Assembly: GCA_965153455.1 (NCBI GenBank)
Contig: OZ234496.1
Coordinates: 3,224,001 to 3,288,000 of the forward strand
DNA: 64,000 bases
Origin: Sphagnum compactum
Lineage: Eukaryota > Bryophyta > Sphagnopsida > Sphagnales
Reading direction: 5' to 3'
Shown: one piece after another, positions 34,680 to 46,224 of the stretch
How positions within the stretch are numbered: the stretch's first letter is position 1
How the letters are laid out: every line of letters starts with the position of its first letter
Program-made: the position numbers and the translations under genes
Notes under the pieces: generated by a model
The model's database searches: none
Told to the model about the DNA's origin: nothing
The model's input: only the letters and a program-made list of their open reading frames with translations

Positions 34680-35833
34680 ATGCTTGCGCGGCGGGGATTG
34701 AGAGCTGGGGTGCGAGCATGGGTAACGGCTCGCCCCGCCCAGGCATACGCACACGCCGATTATTCAAACTCTCAGGGATCCGCCGTTCTGCCTTTTCAAG
34801 ACAATGTTCTGCGACGCCCACAAGTGAGTGTTGTTAACTCCCAACAAATTTTTTCTAGGGTTTCGAAGTATTTGCCTTGAAATCGAATTCTTGTGTCATA
34901 TATCTTGTACCATGCACACTTGAGGTTCTTGCATGCTATCGTGTGGGTGAAACGTTTTTTTGCGATTACTGTGGCTGAATCGACTCGCAAAAGCTGCATC
35001 GTGCGATTCAGAGAGTGCATTTTGGTCTAGGGTTTTCTTGTGTGAGGCGTATCAAGATATGTCTTTCAGGTATAGCAAATAAATTGTAGAGACTTCAGGA
35101 ACAGTGTTAACTAATTCCTTGGCGAAAGTTGCAGAGGGAGTTGTCCATCGTATTTGGCAGTAGAGGAAACATTGTACCTTTTCAAGGAGCTCAACGCTTG
35201 TTGTATACTGATGTCTCAAGTGCACGGGTTGCACGTGTTGGACCTCCATCAGCAGCTCAAGATGAGGTGGGTCAAAAGACTATAACCTTTCAACTCTACT
35301 CTGTCTGAAAACCTTATATTGATTGGTGAACCCTAAGTCCATATCACCACATCCTGCGATTGTCAAGTTTTTGTATTTGTTCATATGTCAATGCACAGGT
35401 TGATGCACTTCAAGGGATCCAAGAAATGGTGGAGGGTTCTGGAACAACTGCAAGGATGTCAATTGTGTTGAAATCTTTTGAGAAAATCAGGCCAGGACGA
35501 CTGCAGAATGCTCGTAAAGTTGGGCTCCCTCAAACTCGGGTTCTGTACACAGTAAATCGCTCTCCACACATTGACAAGAAGTCAAGAGAACAATTTGAGA
35601 TGAGGATTCACAAAAAGCTTTTGGTTATGGAAATGGATGTTGCCAAACTACGTGAAAAGTATAACCTGCTTAAGCACCACAACATGCTGGGTGTTCAGCT
35701 GAAAGTCAACTTCCATTATCAAACACGTCTTGACCTGAGCCAACTAAAAACTGTGTCACCTCCTTTGGACGAAAGACAAGAGCTTCCAAATGTGGACTTA
35801 GATTCAGCACAGCAATTGGATACGTCTTCATAA
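34680..35833 (+). CDS. RPS10: Mitochondrial small-subunit ribosomal protein uS10m, nuclear gene, 3 exons
   Basis: Component of the mitoribosome small subunit (head). Exons are 34680-34823, 35135-35266 and 35399-35833, all phase 0, giving 236 aa. Residues 1-92 (exons 1-2) form an Arg/Ala-rich presequence starting [20 protein letters not shown], an amphipathic, acid-poor N-terminus as expected for mitochondrial import. The core is in exon 3 (about 110-207): [33 protein letters not shown] (131-150), [20 protein letters not shown] and [14 protein letters not shown]. The core resembles the rps10 encoded in many plant mitochondrial genomes more than the plastid or cytosolic S10 proteins. It therefore looks like a gene moved from mitochondrion to nucleus. 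Residues 208-236 are an extra C-terminal tail. Confidence in identity is high. The exact cleavage site is not visible. Confidence 0.9.
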
Positions 35834-38800
35834 GTCAGGTAGTAAAGGCAGTTGTTTCTGTTCAGATTGGCAGCTCTGCTTACACATTCATTTGGCTGTT
35901 AGTGAGTTGTGATTGAAGATAGTGACATGAGCTGCAGAGATCACTGCTTATCTGCATCAGCACAATCAGGTAAAGTTTAGAATTGCTGACCCAAATATCC
36001 AACTTGCACCTTGTGGTGCTTTTAAGCTCAATTTGATGTGGAGATTTGTAATTATCGCTTGACTTTCCCCAATAGATCTTAGAGTGATCATGTTTCTCTA
36101 GCTCTTTTTCAGAGAGGAATTTCGTTTTTCTACTGCATGTATGTTTGCTGTGGAACTATCATATATAAGCAACAACTGCATTCTGCTTACAGCTATTAAG
36201 TGTCATGTTTTAGCAATCTCAGATGAAAAGACCCTCAGTCATTTGCAGTCAGGTCAATCTTCTTGGAAGCTTGGAGTGGTAGCTTTAGGCAGGACAGAAG
36301 GACAGCAAAGTTTACATAAGGGAAATCGAAACTCAAGTTTGTACCAAGGATTAGCTGTTGTGCTTGGTGCACATCAATTTCTCTACTTGTTCATCTGTTA
36401 GAATATGCACTCATCCTGATGTTAGCTTCCTGAAAACCTATTTTGTTTATTATACCGAGGTTTTAGTACTTTTGGTTCTGAAGCACCAAAATTAGACATG
36501 AAGTTGGCAGTAAACAGTATAAGAAGAGATACTTAAAGTCGATGGCTAACTATGAACTGGTGGGTCATTTTAGAAAGATGGGTGGCAACTGAGTTGTACA
36601 TGCAGGCCCTCCCTTGATGCAAGACAAGCAGTTGAGCTTGTTCATTGGTACAAGGCCAATGATTCCTGATTGTCATTCAGTGGTGTTCCCTCTAGGCATG
36701 ATGGAGGCAGGGTGTTTTGCTACATTTAAAATCTGTTATTCATGATGTAGAGGGAAAAAAAATGTGTTTCGTTTGTGTCACTGCATTGAGAAGCTGGCCA
36801 TTGCAGGGGGAGTGCATTGCCACACATCCCAATACCCATTATGCTTGTTCCATGTATGAAAAACACGTTGAAAGAGCAAGGAATCCTCTATAGAGAGGCT
36901 TGGCATAAACAACACCAATATTAAAGGGTGAGAGCATGCAAGTACATGGACAAAGGTGTGAAGTGTCAACGAACAAGGACATGTCAAAATGTGCATGTTT
37001 CAAGAACACAATGACATAAGGGGTAGTGCCCCATCATACCTCCAAGTTGTCTTCGTCAATATGTTTGTAAGATGAATGGGTTTACAAGGATGTTCATGGA
37101 TCAAAATCGGTTTTAAGTGGAAGCAACATAATATGATAAAAGAAGAGTGCAATGGTGTTTTAGAAGATGAAAGATGTTCTTGAAAAGCATCCATAATTTA
37201 TGAAAATTTGCAATGATTATGGAAATGAGACCGTATGTAATTGTAATGCTAATATGTCCATATCTTTGTATAGCTTGGCATATTTGGAGTTGAGCAAATA
37301 AGGTAGATGATTCAAAAACTTGAATTAACAAATATGAGATTATGTAAATGAATGTGAAAGGAATCCACCTTAAATATGGCTTTTTTGCATTGAATCAAAC
37401 CGAGTTGCACGATGATAAATTTTGTACAATATGAAATGTCAAAAGATTCCACCCAACAATCATTTTTTAAATTCCTTCTTCATGGCTTTAGTGACATGTG
37501 AACAATTTGAATTTTCACATAATTACACAAAGGGTTAAAAGAGGAATTCTTGTATTGTAGTATATTCCTTTCATGGTTGTTGACCTTTTTTTGGCTACAT
37601 TTTGTGATCATTTGTCAATTAGTCAAAATTTAAATGATATTGTACAAGTTATTTAGAGTTGTATGTTTTTAGAGTTGGGATAGGAATGTAGAGTTCATTG
37701 TTTGGTTCCAAGCAAAAATTTGGTCCTTGCATGTCAAACTAATCCAGGGTGTGTTGATTTTAGAAAAATGTACGATGAATCATCCACAAAAGATCGAAAT
37801 TTGACTGGCAACAATTCACAAAAGCCAATTTAGGTAGAGCAACTTTAGGTTCCATAATTCATGATAATTTCAAATTGGAAAATGTTTAGTTGATTCTCAA
37901 GTAAAAATGAATGCAAAGATGTTTTTTGGGATTTGGGTCTTTTTTTAAAAAAAATTCAACACTCACCGTGAACAATTTTCAATACCTTTGACAACAATTT
38001 GCATCATGTTTCTTTTCAATTGAATTTGAATTCAATCCAATTAAATCTAAATTCCAGTCAATTCAATTCACAAAATCAATTCAGTTCTCCATCAATTGAT
38101 CATCACTAGTAATGTGCAATAGTGTGAACCCGAATTTGGAAACTAAAAATGGAGATTAAAAAAAGAAATTAAAGGTGGAACTTCCTTATACATATGGTTT
38201 GGATGTTGCATGGTCTCTGTGAATTCTCATAATGACACACCTAAGGAACTCATTCCAAACTTTTGGAATTGACATTTTACGAATTTCATATAGAATTTGT
38301 TTTGGATTTTTTTGTTTGGTTATGACAAGGTGTGTACATGACATTTGAAAATCTTCTATTTTACATCATTGTACCACATCACAAAAACATTCAAGTATCT
38401 TGGAAAAACATGAGTCATCAAAAATGGTGAAGGATCATTTGTAATGCCAAAATTCACAATGACAAATTGAAATATTAAATTTAAGAATTTTTTTTCATTC
38501 ATCACCTACTTCAATGCATACCAAGTTGTATAGCCCATAAAAATGATTTTGGTGTGAGCATTGGCACAACTTAATTTAAACCAAAATACCTTAAGAACAA
38601 AATTAAACATTGAATAGAATTGTTGAGTTATAAATGAGACATTTATTATTATTATTAAGGTATTCACAAATGCATTTTTTTAACACTTACACGTAGTGTA
38701 AATAAATTTGATTATGGGATTTACACTTACATGGAGTGTAAGTCCCAAACCATTTACACTCACAACACTGGCTCATACACATGTTAATGGAACATTGATA

Positions 38801-41800
38801 ATGTAAATAAAACTATTTAGCTAAATAGATTTGTATAACTAACATAAGACTTGGCTCACACATTGGATGCCAAATTAAATATTAGACACTCAAATTCTTA
38901 TAACACATTTGAATTCCAAATAAATAGATGAAATAAATATTATAATCATTTTCATAACATTAAATAATATAATACCATGTTGAGACATTCTTAGTATTTG
39001 TTGAATACGCATTAAAGTGTGTATGCAAAGGTGGTATTGGGCTACAAATTATAGATTTTTAATTATTTTATAGTACACATAGATATTTAGTTCCCAAGGG
39101 GACATTAAGTGTCATAATTTACAATACCTCCATCAAACAATGTATTGTTCAAGGGGTTTATTATGTTAAGGAATCCTTTTCTTCTCACCATGTTATTACC
39201 TTTTCTTTAATATGCATATATTTAATCCACCCTAAATTCAATTATAATTTTTTTTTGTATAAAATTACCCTATATTTATTTAAAATTTTAATTTTAGTGC
39301 TTGAAATTGTGAAGAATGATGAGGATGCAATTGAACATTATAAAATCATGTGATAAGACTATTATTTTTTTGACATACCATTTGTATTTAATCTATCTTC
39401 AACAATATAATTGGGAAACGATAAGACAAAACACCCATATCAAATGTAGGTTTCTTCAAAATGATTTAATTGTCAATGGTGTAAAGAGATCATTGATTTT
39501 AGGGTGAATGCATGGTACAATGACTCCAAAGTAGTAGAAATACATTCTCCATAAATCCATACAAGATTTTTTAAAATGATTCAAATGAACATGTTTGTTA
39601 CTTTAAAAAAATATTAGTATTCTAAATATTTGAATAATACATGTTCAATCACTTACAAACCTTCTCAAATTTATGTGGAAACTGGTATTTAATGTAGTTG
39701 ATGTCATTTTTGATTTATAAGTCCTAAAAGAAAAACCCATAAAGTCCAAAGGAATAATGCCCCATAAAAAACTTTCAAAAAATATGTTTTAAGAACAAAA
39801 ATTTTGAAAAAAAAATAAAAAATTGCAACTCATATGGACTTATGAAAATATGTTCAAATTTTAACCATTTAAAAGTCCCTAATTATTAAATGGTTAAGGT
39901 TTTCAAAGAAATATTCTTCATATGAACTTAACATTTTGTATTACATTATATATTGAATCTCAAAAAAAAATTGGAATGTAAATCAATATTAAAATTTTCA
40001 TTTTGTGATATTCTAGTCAAATGACAAGTCCATATTTTTCGATTTCAAAAGTCCATTACTATTAATAAACAATTTTTTAATCAATAAATAATCACACAAT
40101 TCTTTTCATAATGAAGTTGTTAGTTTAGATCCAAGTCCCAATTAGTAGATCTTAAAGATATATTAATCATCACAAGCATTTGAATAAAGGGTACTGAAGG
40201 AAAAAAAATTGTTTCATCACAAAAGTGAACCATCGTAGCTTGCATCTACCCTTCATGTTCATTCCATGTTCCTTCAAATTTGGTTATTAATTCACTTATT
40301 AACATAAATTCGCTTATTAATACATACTAATTTAACTTATTAATATTGATTGAACTTATTGAACTTACTAGTACTCGTTCATTTACTAACTTATTAATTG
40401 AACCCATTAACAACTAATACTAAATTTTTTAGAACATACGGTCTCATTTCTATACTAAAAATTAATGCATTCCCTATATTAATAATATCTTGGATTTTAG
40501 AAATTTTCTAATATTATATAACTACTTAAATTATAAGTTTTATTCAACAACCAATATATGAACCCTTATATTATTAATCATGCATTTTGTATATTAAAAA
40601 AAATGTTCCCCCCTAAATTTCACCCAAAGTTTTAATCAAATACTATAGTACCTTTTTAGGTCCGACATTAATGTGCGGAATAATTAATATAATTTGAAGA
40701 TTTTGAGTCAACGCTTAAGTTTCTGATTTTGAAAATTTCAGCATATGAGGAATAAATTCATTGGCATTATTAAAGTTTCCATCAATTTCTTGATGTGCAT
40801 TTGATTAGATTGATGAAAGGCTTCATAATTTTGTTGAATTGGTTGTGGGTTCAATTTTGGGCACCTTGATTGAATTTTTGAAATTTTCAACATTTAGTAT
40901 TGTTTTTTTTTAAATTCGGCAAAAGTGAAAATAATATAATTTGTGTTGAACCTAAATAGGTACTATGGTAGTGATGGATGGCAAGCAATCAAAGTCTAGT
41001 AAAAGTTTGCTGCAACATACAACTACTATCAATTTCAATTTATACAATCACATATTTTTTGTTGTTTGCAGTTTATGATCATAATTTATTTCAAATTTTT
41101 TGGGACATAATGATGTAATGATTTGAAACATGATTCAAAAATTGAATATTGTTGACACACAATAAACAAAAAACCTCAAACATTTTTCCAATGAATGTTT
41201 TTCAAGCTTTCCATAAACTTGTGTATTTGATACAATAACAATGTTTTGCAATGTGAATATAATGATAAACTTCTTCATCAAAAAATTTCCTTTGTTTTTC
41301 ACAATTTTAATTCACAAAAATGACATGAGATGAGAAATTTAGAAAGGAAACCCTACAAGGTTTTGAAGGCTTGTTTTAATAAGGAATATTTTGCATGTTC
41401 TACATTTGGTGTTTTCTTTTAAATCTATTATATGTATCATTTCTAAATCCTCTTTAAACTTTTTGTGTAATCAAGACTTGTTATGCTTAAAAGCTTTTGG
41501 ATTTTAAAACATTGAATAAAAAAACATCTGTAATACAACATATTTGAATTTAATTCCATGTGCATATTTTTGGGCCGGAATTGAAATGAAGTTGAACATT
41601 GACTTGTTCTTGTATTGTTGGGAATTCAAGGGACTATTGGGTATCAAGGTTTTCTTCCCAACATTTGACCAAAAGTTTTTTTGCAAACGTTTGATTTAAG
41701 TGGGCCCATATGATGTACTCTATTTACTTCTCCATGCAACAATTGAACAAACTAAAAAATATCACTTTAAGTCATAGTCACACTAGTTTTGAACTCATGT

Positions 41801-43900
41801 CTACCACATACCCAAGTCCAAATCATGTTTGCCATGTTCATGTCACTCTCCTTTTGTTTCATCCACACATTGATTTGCCTCATAGCTCAATCACATCCAT
41901 CTTTTGGACACGTGTTTTTAAATTTATAATGGTCTTAGTCAGATCAGTTGAATCCTTTAATTTGCATATGAACTCATTTTTTTTGACAAGATGGTAATGA
42001 AAAAAGATGATAGTTAATAATAACAATGAGATTTAAGTAAACCTTTTCCTTATTCTCTCACATATTTCTCTACATATATATTTTTTGAATTTCTAATTCA
42101 AACTTCTAATGTAACATCAACCATGACTATTGCAATTTCTTATTTCTATTTTACAACTAATTAATTAACATCAAAATAATATCTAGAAATCATTGTTTCA
42201 AACATTATATATATCTATTTAATTATCATGTAACCAACCCATTGGACTACACATGAATTTACACCATTGGACTAGGTCTTCTTGGATATGTAAAAAATAA
42301 TTTTAACCATTTGGCAATCAAAATGAGTACTTGATGAAAAAAAAAATTGTAACTAAATTTCAATCTTTAATTATATATAAAAAATCAAAAGTGAACTCTT
42401 TCCAATATACATCAACACCAAAGGCACCTTAACATTTATGCATTCATATCCCTAGCGTTTGTTTAATTGTGAACTTTTGAATGGACTTTAATTCATCTAT
42501 ATGTCAAAATTTGGTGACAAGTAAATTAAGGTATATCCTATGACTATTTGATGCAATGTTTTTATTGTCATTATAAAATTCATATTTTACAATAACATTT
42601 TGAAAAAAATTGGGGAATTTTTTTTCTTGATGTAAAATGTGAGGTTTCAACACATTTTTAAAGTTGTTTGTGAAATAAACAATTTGAATGAAAACACTAA
42701 TCCTATGGGCTTAACATCATTAATAATGCATTATGATTATAAATTTGTATTAAAGACGGTAAATTATTTTCTAGCCCAAGGTATCAACGTAATAATCTAT
42801 TGTACACAAACTTGAAAATCATAATTTCATTTGAAGCTCCCTAGTTCATCTAGCATTGTGTCCATGGTATTTAAATTTAGGGTATATTACAAAAAATAAC
42901 TCATATTTGAAAACACCAAATCATGTACGTGATATGAGTTCTCAACAAGTGAAGGGGAAATATGAATTATGGTTAAACAATAAATATATCTGTTTTTTAA
43001 AAATTATTTAAGCATGCCATGTTTACAAACATTCTTCAAACATGGAATCTTCCAAAATTGTTTTTGGTCCATTTGCCCCAATAGATGAAAACCTCAATTG
43101 TTAAATATAAGAGAATATGGATTGCTAATTAATTATGTAAGAATGTTACATGGCAAAATGTCTGCACACACATATAAATGATTGTGCATTACAGGACTAT
43201 TTGTTGAATGTTGAAGTTAATATGATTCATAAATGGACATAACTTAATAATTTTTTTCATCTTTGTAAGACACTAATAATTTTTTAAAATTGTATTTGGA
43301 TCTCACATTATCAAGTGGAATTTGTCCTGCACTAACGATAGGGTTAGAGAAGGTGTTTCATTTTTTAATGACGAGTATCATGAGAACACATGTTTTCTTT
43401 TTGCTAGTGTTTTATATAGGGTAATACCCTTAGAGTAAGGCAATCCCAAAATAAGTGATCCTTGGTTCCACCTTAGGCATGTACTAAATGTTAGAAATGC
43501 TTCAATCTTCAAGCATTACCCTACACTTAATCTCTCTTGCATTTATGTTGATGTGTTATAACCATGTATACATTGTGAAACTAACCAACCAAATACTATT
43601 TACATCATCTCATATGTTGGTATTGCTTCCCAAGGTGGTTAAAGAATTTCAAAGAGAAATTTATCATGGACTTTTTGGAAACATGCCATCATTTGGTGGG
43701 AGACATAATTAAGTTACAATGCAAGTTATACTAACAACAACAATACTAAAAGTTTGAGCTTTCTAGGGTCTTGACATTCAAGGTGTTTATGAAGGTCACA
43801 TTCAAAAATATTTTCTCAAAAATGGTCAATAAAGCATGAGGATCAAACTAATAAAAACACTTGGAAAAATTTCCTAACTTATTTGGTGGGCACTTTATAT
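35834..43900. other. AT-rich intergenic region, about 8 kb, no gene
   Basis: The first few hundred bases are the 3' flank of the uS10m gene. Beyond that I see only AT-rich DNA, one dispersed repeat (38683-38762) and a stretch of degenerate 'cttattaa' motifs near 40270-40420. No exon resembling a known family was found on either strand. Confidence 0.45.
38683..38762 (-). repeat. Dispersed repeat, inverted relative to 58452-58520
   Basis: The reverse complement of this segment contains gtaaatggtttgggactta, aagtgta and aaatttattta in the same order as 58452-58520. Related 'ttacacttaca' motifs lie at 59195-59345. Confidence 0.45.
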
Positions 43901-44021
43901 ATATGAATTTACCTTTGATCATAAAATAGGGATGTTACACCTCCTCCGTAAGAGTGTGGGAGGAATTGATGAGGATAACATCCCTCCCAATCTTAAGGAA
44001 TAAGCAAAAGATTGTTGCTTT

Positions 44022-44132
44022 TCCTACACCTCATAAATCTACTTAATGTTTAGGTTCATGATAACCTTCGCTTAGTGCATTATAATGAGTAAAGCTCATG
44101 GGTGTGAGGGGCATTCCCAAAACAAGGAACTT
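44022..44132. repeat. Dispersed repeat, second copy of the 9059-9165 family
   Basis: It shares cctcat.a...tac, tgtttaggttc.tgat.acc, gtaaagctcatgggtg and gcattcccaaaa with 9059-9165. Confidence 0.5.
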
Positions 44133-44156
44133 AGGAGGAGGTGATAAAAGTTGATC

Positions 44157-44348
44157 CAAGTCCATGAAGATCACATTCAAAACAACAATTTCTCAAAAAT
44201 GACTCAAGTCTACCAAGATCACATTCAAAACAACAATTTCTCAAAAATGACTCAAGTCTACCAAGATCACATTCAAAACAACAATTTCTCAAAAATGACT
44301 CAAGTCTACCACGATCACATTCAAAACAACGATTTCTCAAAAAATTCT
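44157..44348 (+). repeat. 48-bp tandem repeat, four units
   Basis: There are four units of exactly 48 bp. Units 2 and 3 are identical, and 1 and 4 differ at a few positions. The core includes gatcacattcaaaacaac and tttctcaaaaatgact. Because 48 is divisible by 3, several frames stay open on both strands, which gives false ORFs. Confidence 0.9.
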
Positions 44349-44784
44349 AAAAGGTGGTGACCCAAGTTCATGAAGATGATGACACAATCAAAAAGATTCC
44401 TAAAAATGAGGCAAAGTCCTCAAAGATCATATGCTCAAAATAAATAACCTAATTATGGAGGCAAGTGATCACACTAACTAGAATTGTTTCCTTGATTGAT
44501 TGTAGAGAGGCCATGGACCAAACCAATGCAAGACACAAAAGCAGCTTCCAAGGAAGAAAAAGAAAAGGAAGAAGAGAAGGAGAGACCAAGGAATTGATGG
44601 ACAATTAAAAATTAATTAATTAAGGTTTTTTCTGGGAATTTTGTGAGTAGGCTAGCCTAAACCCTAGTACCTACAAATGACTTGTTTAAGTGATGATCCC
44701 CCCCTTGTTCTTCTTCCCTTCCACCGCTTTGTCACCACCGGCCTGCTACCCGGCCCCATCCCCCCGCCGGGCCGGTTCTTAGAT

Positions 44785-44879
44785 CAGAGATGACGCGTGT
44801 GGGAAGGAGAAACATCCATAGGAAGCACTTGGATGAGAAATGACGCGTGTGGGACCGAGAATCATCCATAGGGAGCTTG

Positions 44880-44880
<1 letters not shown>
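44785..44880 (+). promoter_or_regulatory. Duplicated 50-bp module with ACGCGTG core
   Basis: tgacgcgtgtggga occurs at 44791 and 44841, exactly 50 bp apart. Each copy is followed by a conserved gag/catccata block. ACGCGTG resembles CGCG-type (CAMTA) and ABA coupling-element (CE3-like) sites. It lies about 0.3-0.4 kb before a probable first untranslated exon of the FYRN/FYRC gene, so a promoter role is likely but unproven. Confidence 0.4.

Positions 44881-44881
<1 letters not shown>

Positions 44882-44913
<32 letters not shown>
44882..44913 (+). repeat. (GA)16 microsatellite
   Basis: This is an uninterrupted GA dinucleotide tract in the probable promoter or leader of the downstream gene, followed by CT-rich and CGCT-rich DNA. 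Plant GAGA tracts can bind BBR/BPC proteins. Confidence 0.8.
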
Positions 44914-44914
<1 letters not shown>

Positions 44915-46224
44915 GAGGAGCGTTTCCACTGTCTTTCTGTACTCGCACTTCTCTCTCTCTCGCGCGCTCGCTCGCTCGCGGAAAGACAGATTGGTCCAAC
45001 ACGTGCACAGTAGCAGCAGCAGCAGAGAGAATCGCCACTAGTAGCAGTAGGAGTAACTCATCAGCGGCAGGCGCACAAAAACTCCAGTCTCCTGCACACC
45101 CATCAAAACAATCATCATCATCGTCATCATGTGAGAAGAAGAAGCTGCTCCAGGTGTGAAATTCCTTCCCATTATCCACTCTTACCTCGCAATGTGTCGG
45201 TACTAGATGAGTGCTCGGAACGTAGCAAAGCCACAATGGCCACAAAATGCCACACCTTTGAGTTTAGTTCTCAGTCTGTTTGTTTGTTTGGTTTCCGCCC
45301 CCCACTCCCCTCTTCTTCCTCCTCCTCCTTCCGTCCTTCCTTCCTTCCTCCCTCCTCCTATCTGTTTTCCATTTTTGTTGTATGTGAATGAATGATGAGG
45401 CAGCGAAGACTGGGAGTTTTGGGTCTTGTGAGTTTGTACTTGGGAGAGTTTTGAGTCTGTCTGTTGGAGGGGTTTAGGGGAATTTTTATTTGTTAAGACA
45501 CTGGGCTCCTGAACTCATGGGGTTTTTGCATGATTTTTAAATTTTTATTTCTATTTTTTTGGGAGGTGGGTTTTGTTCTGTTTTTATGTCAGTCCTTTTT
45601 TCTGTTTAGACTCTTGCATTCTCACTATTTTTCTTTAAAAAAACTTTAATTAATTATATATGTTTTTGGGGGTCTGTTGGCTGGCTTTTGTGTTGCAAAG
45701 TTTCTTTGGAGCTTTGCTTTGCATCAGTTTTACTTCATGGGTACTGATGGGTACTACTGATGAGTCTCTGTCTTCTGTTGATGCCCAAAAAAGAAAAAGA
45801 AAAAAGCTGATAACAAAAAATGGAACAGAATACCAATGCACTTTTTTTTTTCTTCCATTTTGTTTTGTTATTGGAGATATACACAACAGATTTGTATTTG
45901 GATTTTGCAATCATCAAACCCCAAAACCCTTTGCTCTGTTTTTTTGGGTTACTCTGATTGATGGGTCGATGCTTCAGTGAGTGGGTTTTTTGGTTTTTTC
46001 CTCAAGGCTGTTGAATGAATGCAAAGGAGGCGGTCCATTGAAAAAGCATTCAACATACTACTTCCAAAAGATGGTGAAGATATGATTCTGTTGTGGATGG
46101 AATAGAAGGGCTTTGAATTGAGAAAAGCTGAATGCTTTTTTGTTTCTTGTTTGTTTGTTTTTTTCCAGAGAGCTTGCAATGCATGTAGAATAGACTCCTT
46201 TTTGACTCTGGAGTGAGAGGAGCA

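Noticed and set aside
44131-44340. Cys-rich repetitive protein on the minus strand
   Set aside because: It is only the translation of the 48-bp array, with no start context or conserved domain.
44157-44348. Possible CRISPR-like array
   Set aside because: Units are contiguous 48-bp repeats without unique spacers, in a plant genome. It is a minisatellite.
44847-45245. Open frames across the GA/CT and CAG repeats on both strands
   Set aside because: They arise from microsatellite sequence in the leader or promoter of the FYRN/FYRC gene.
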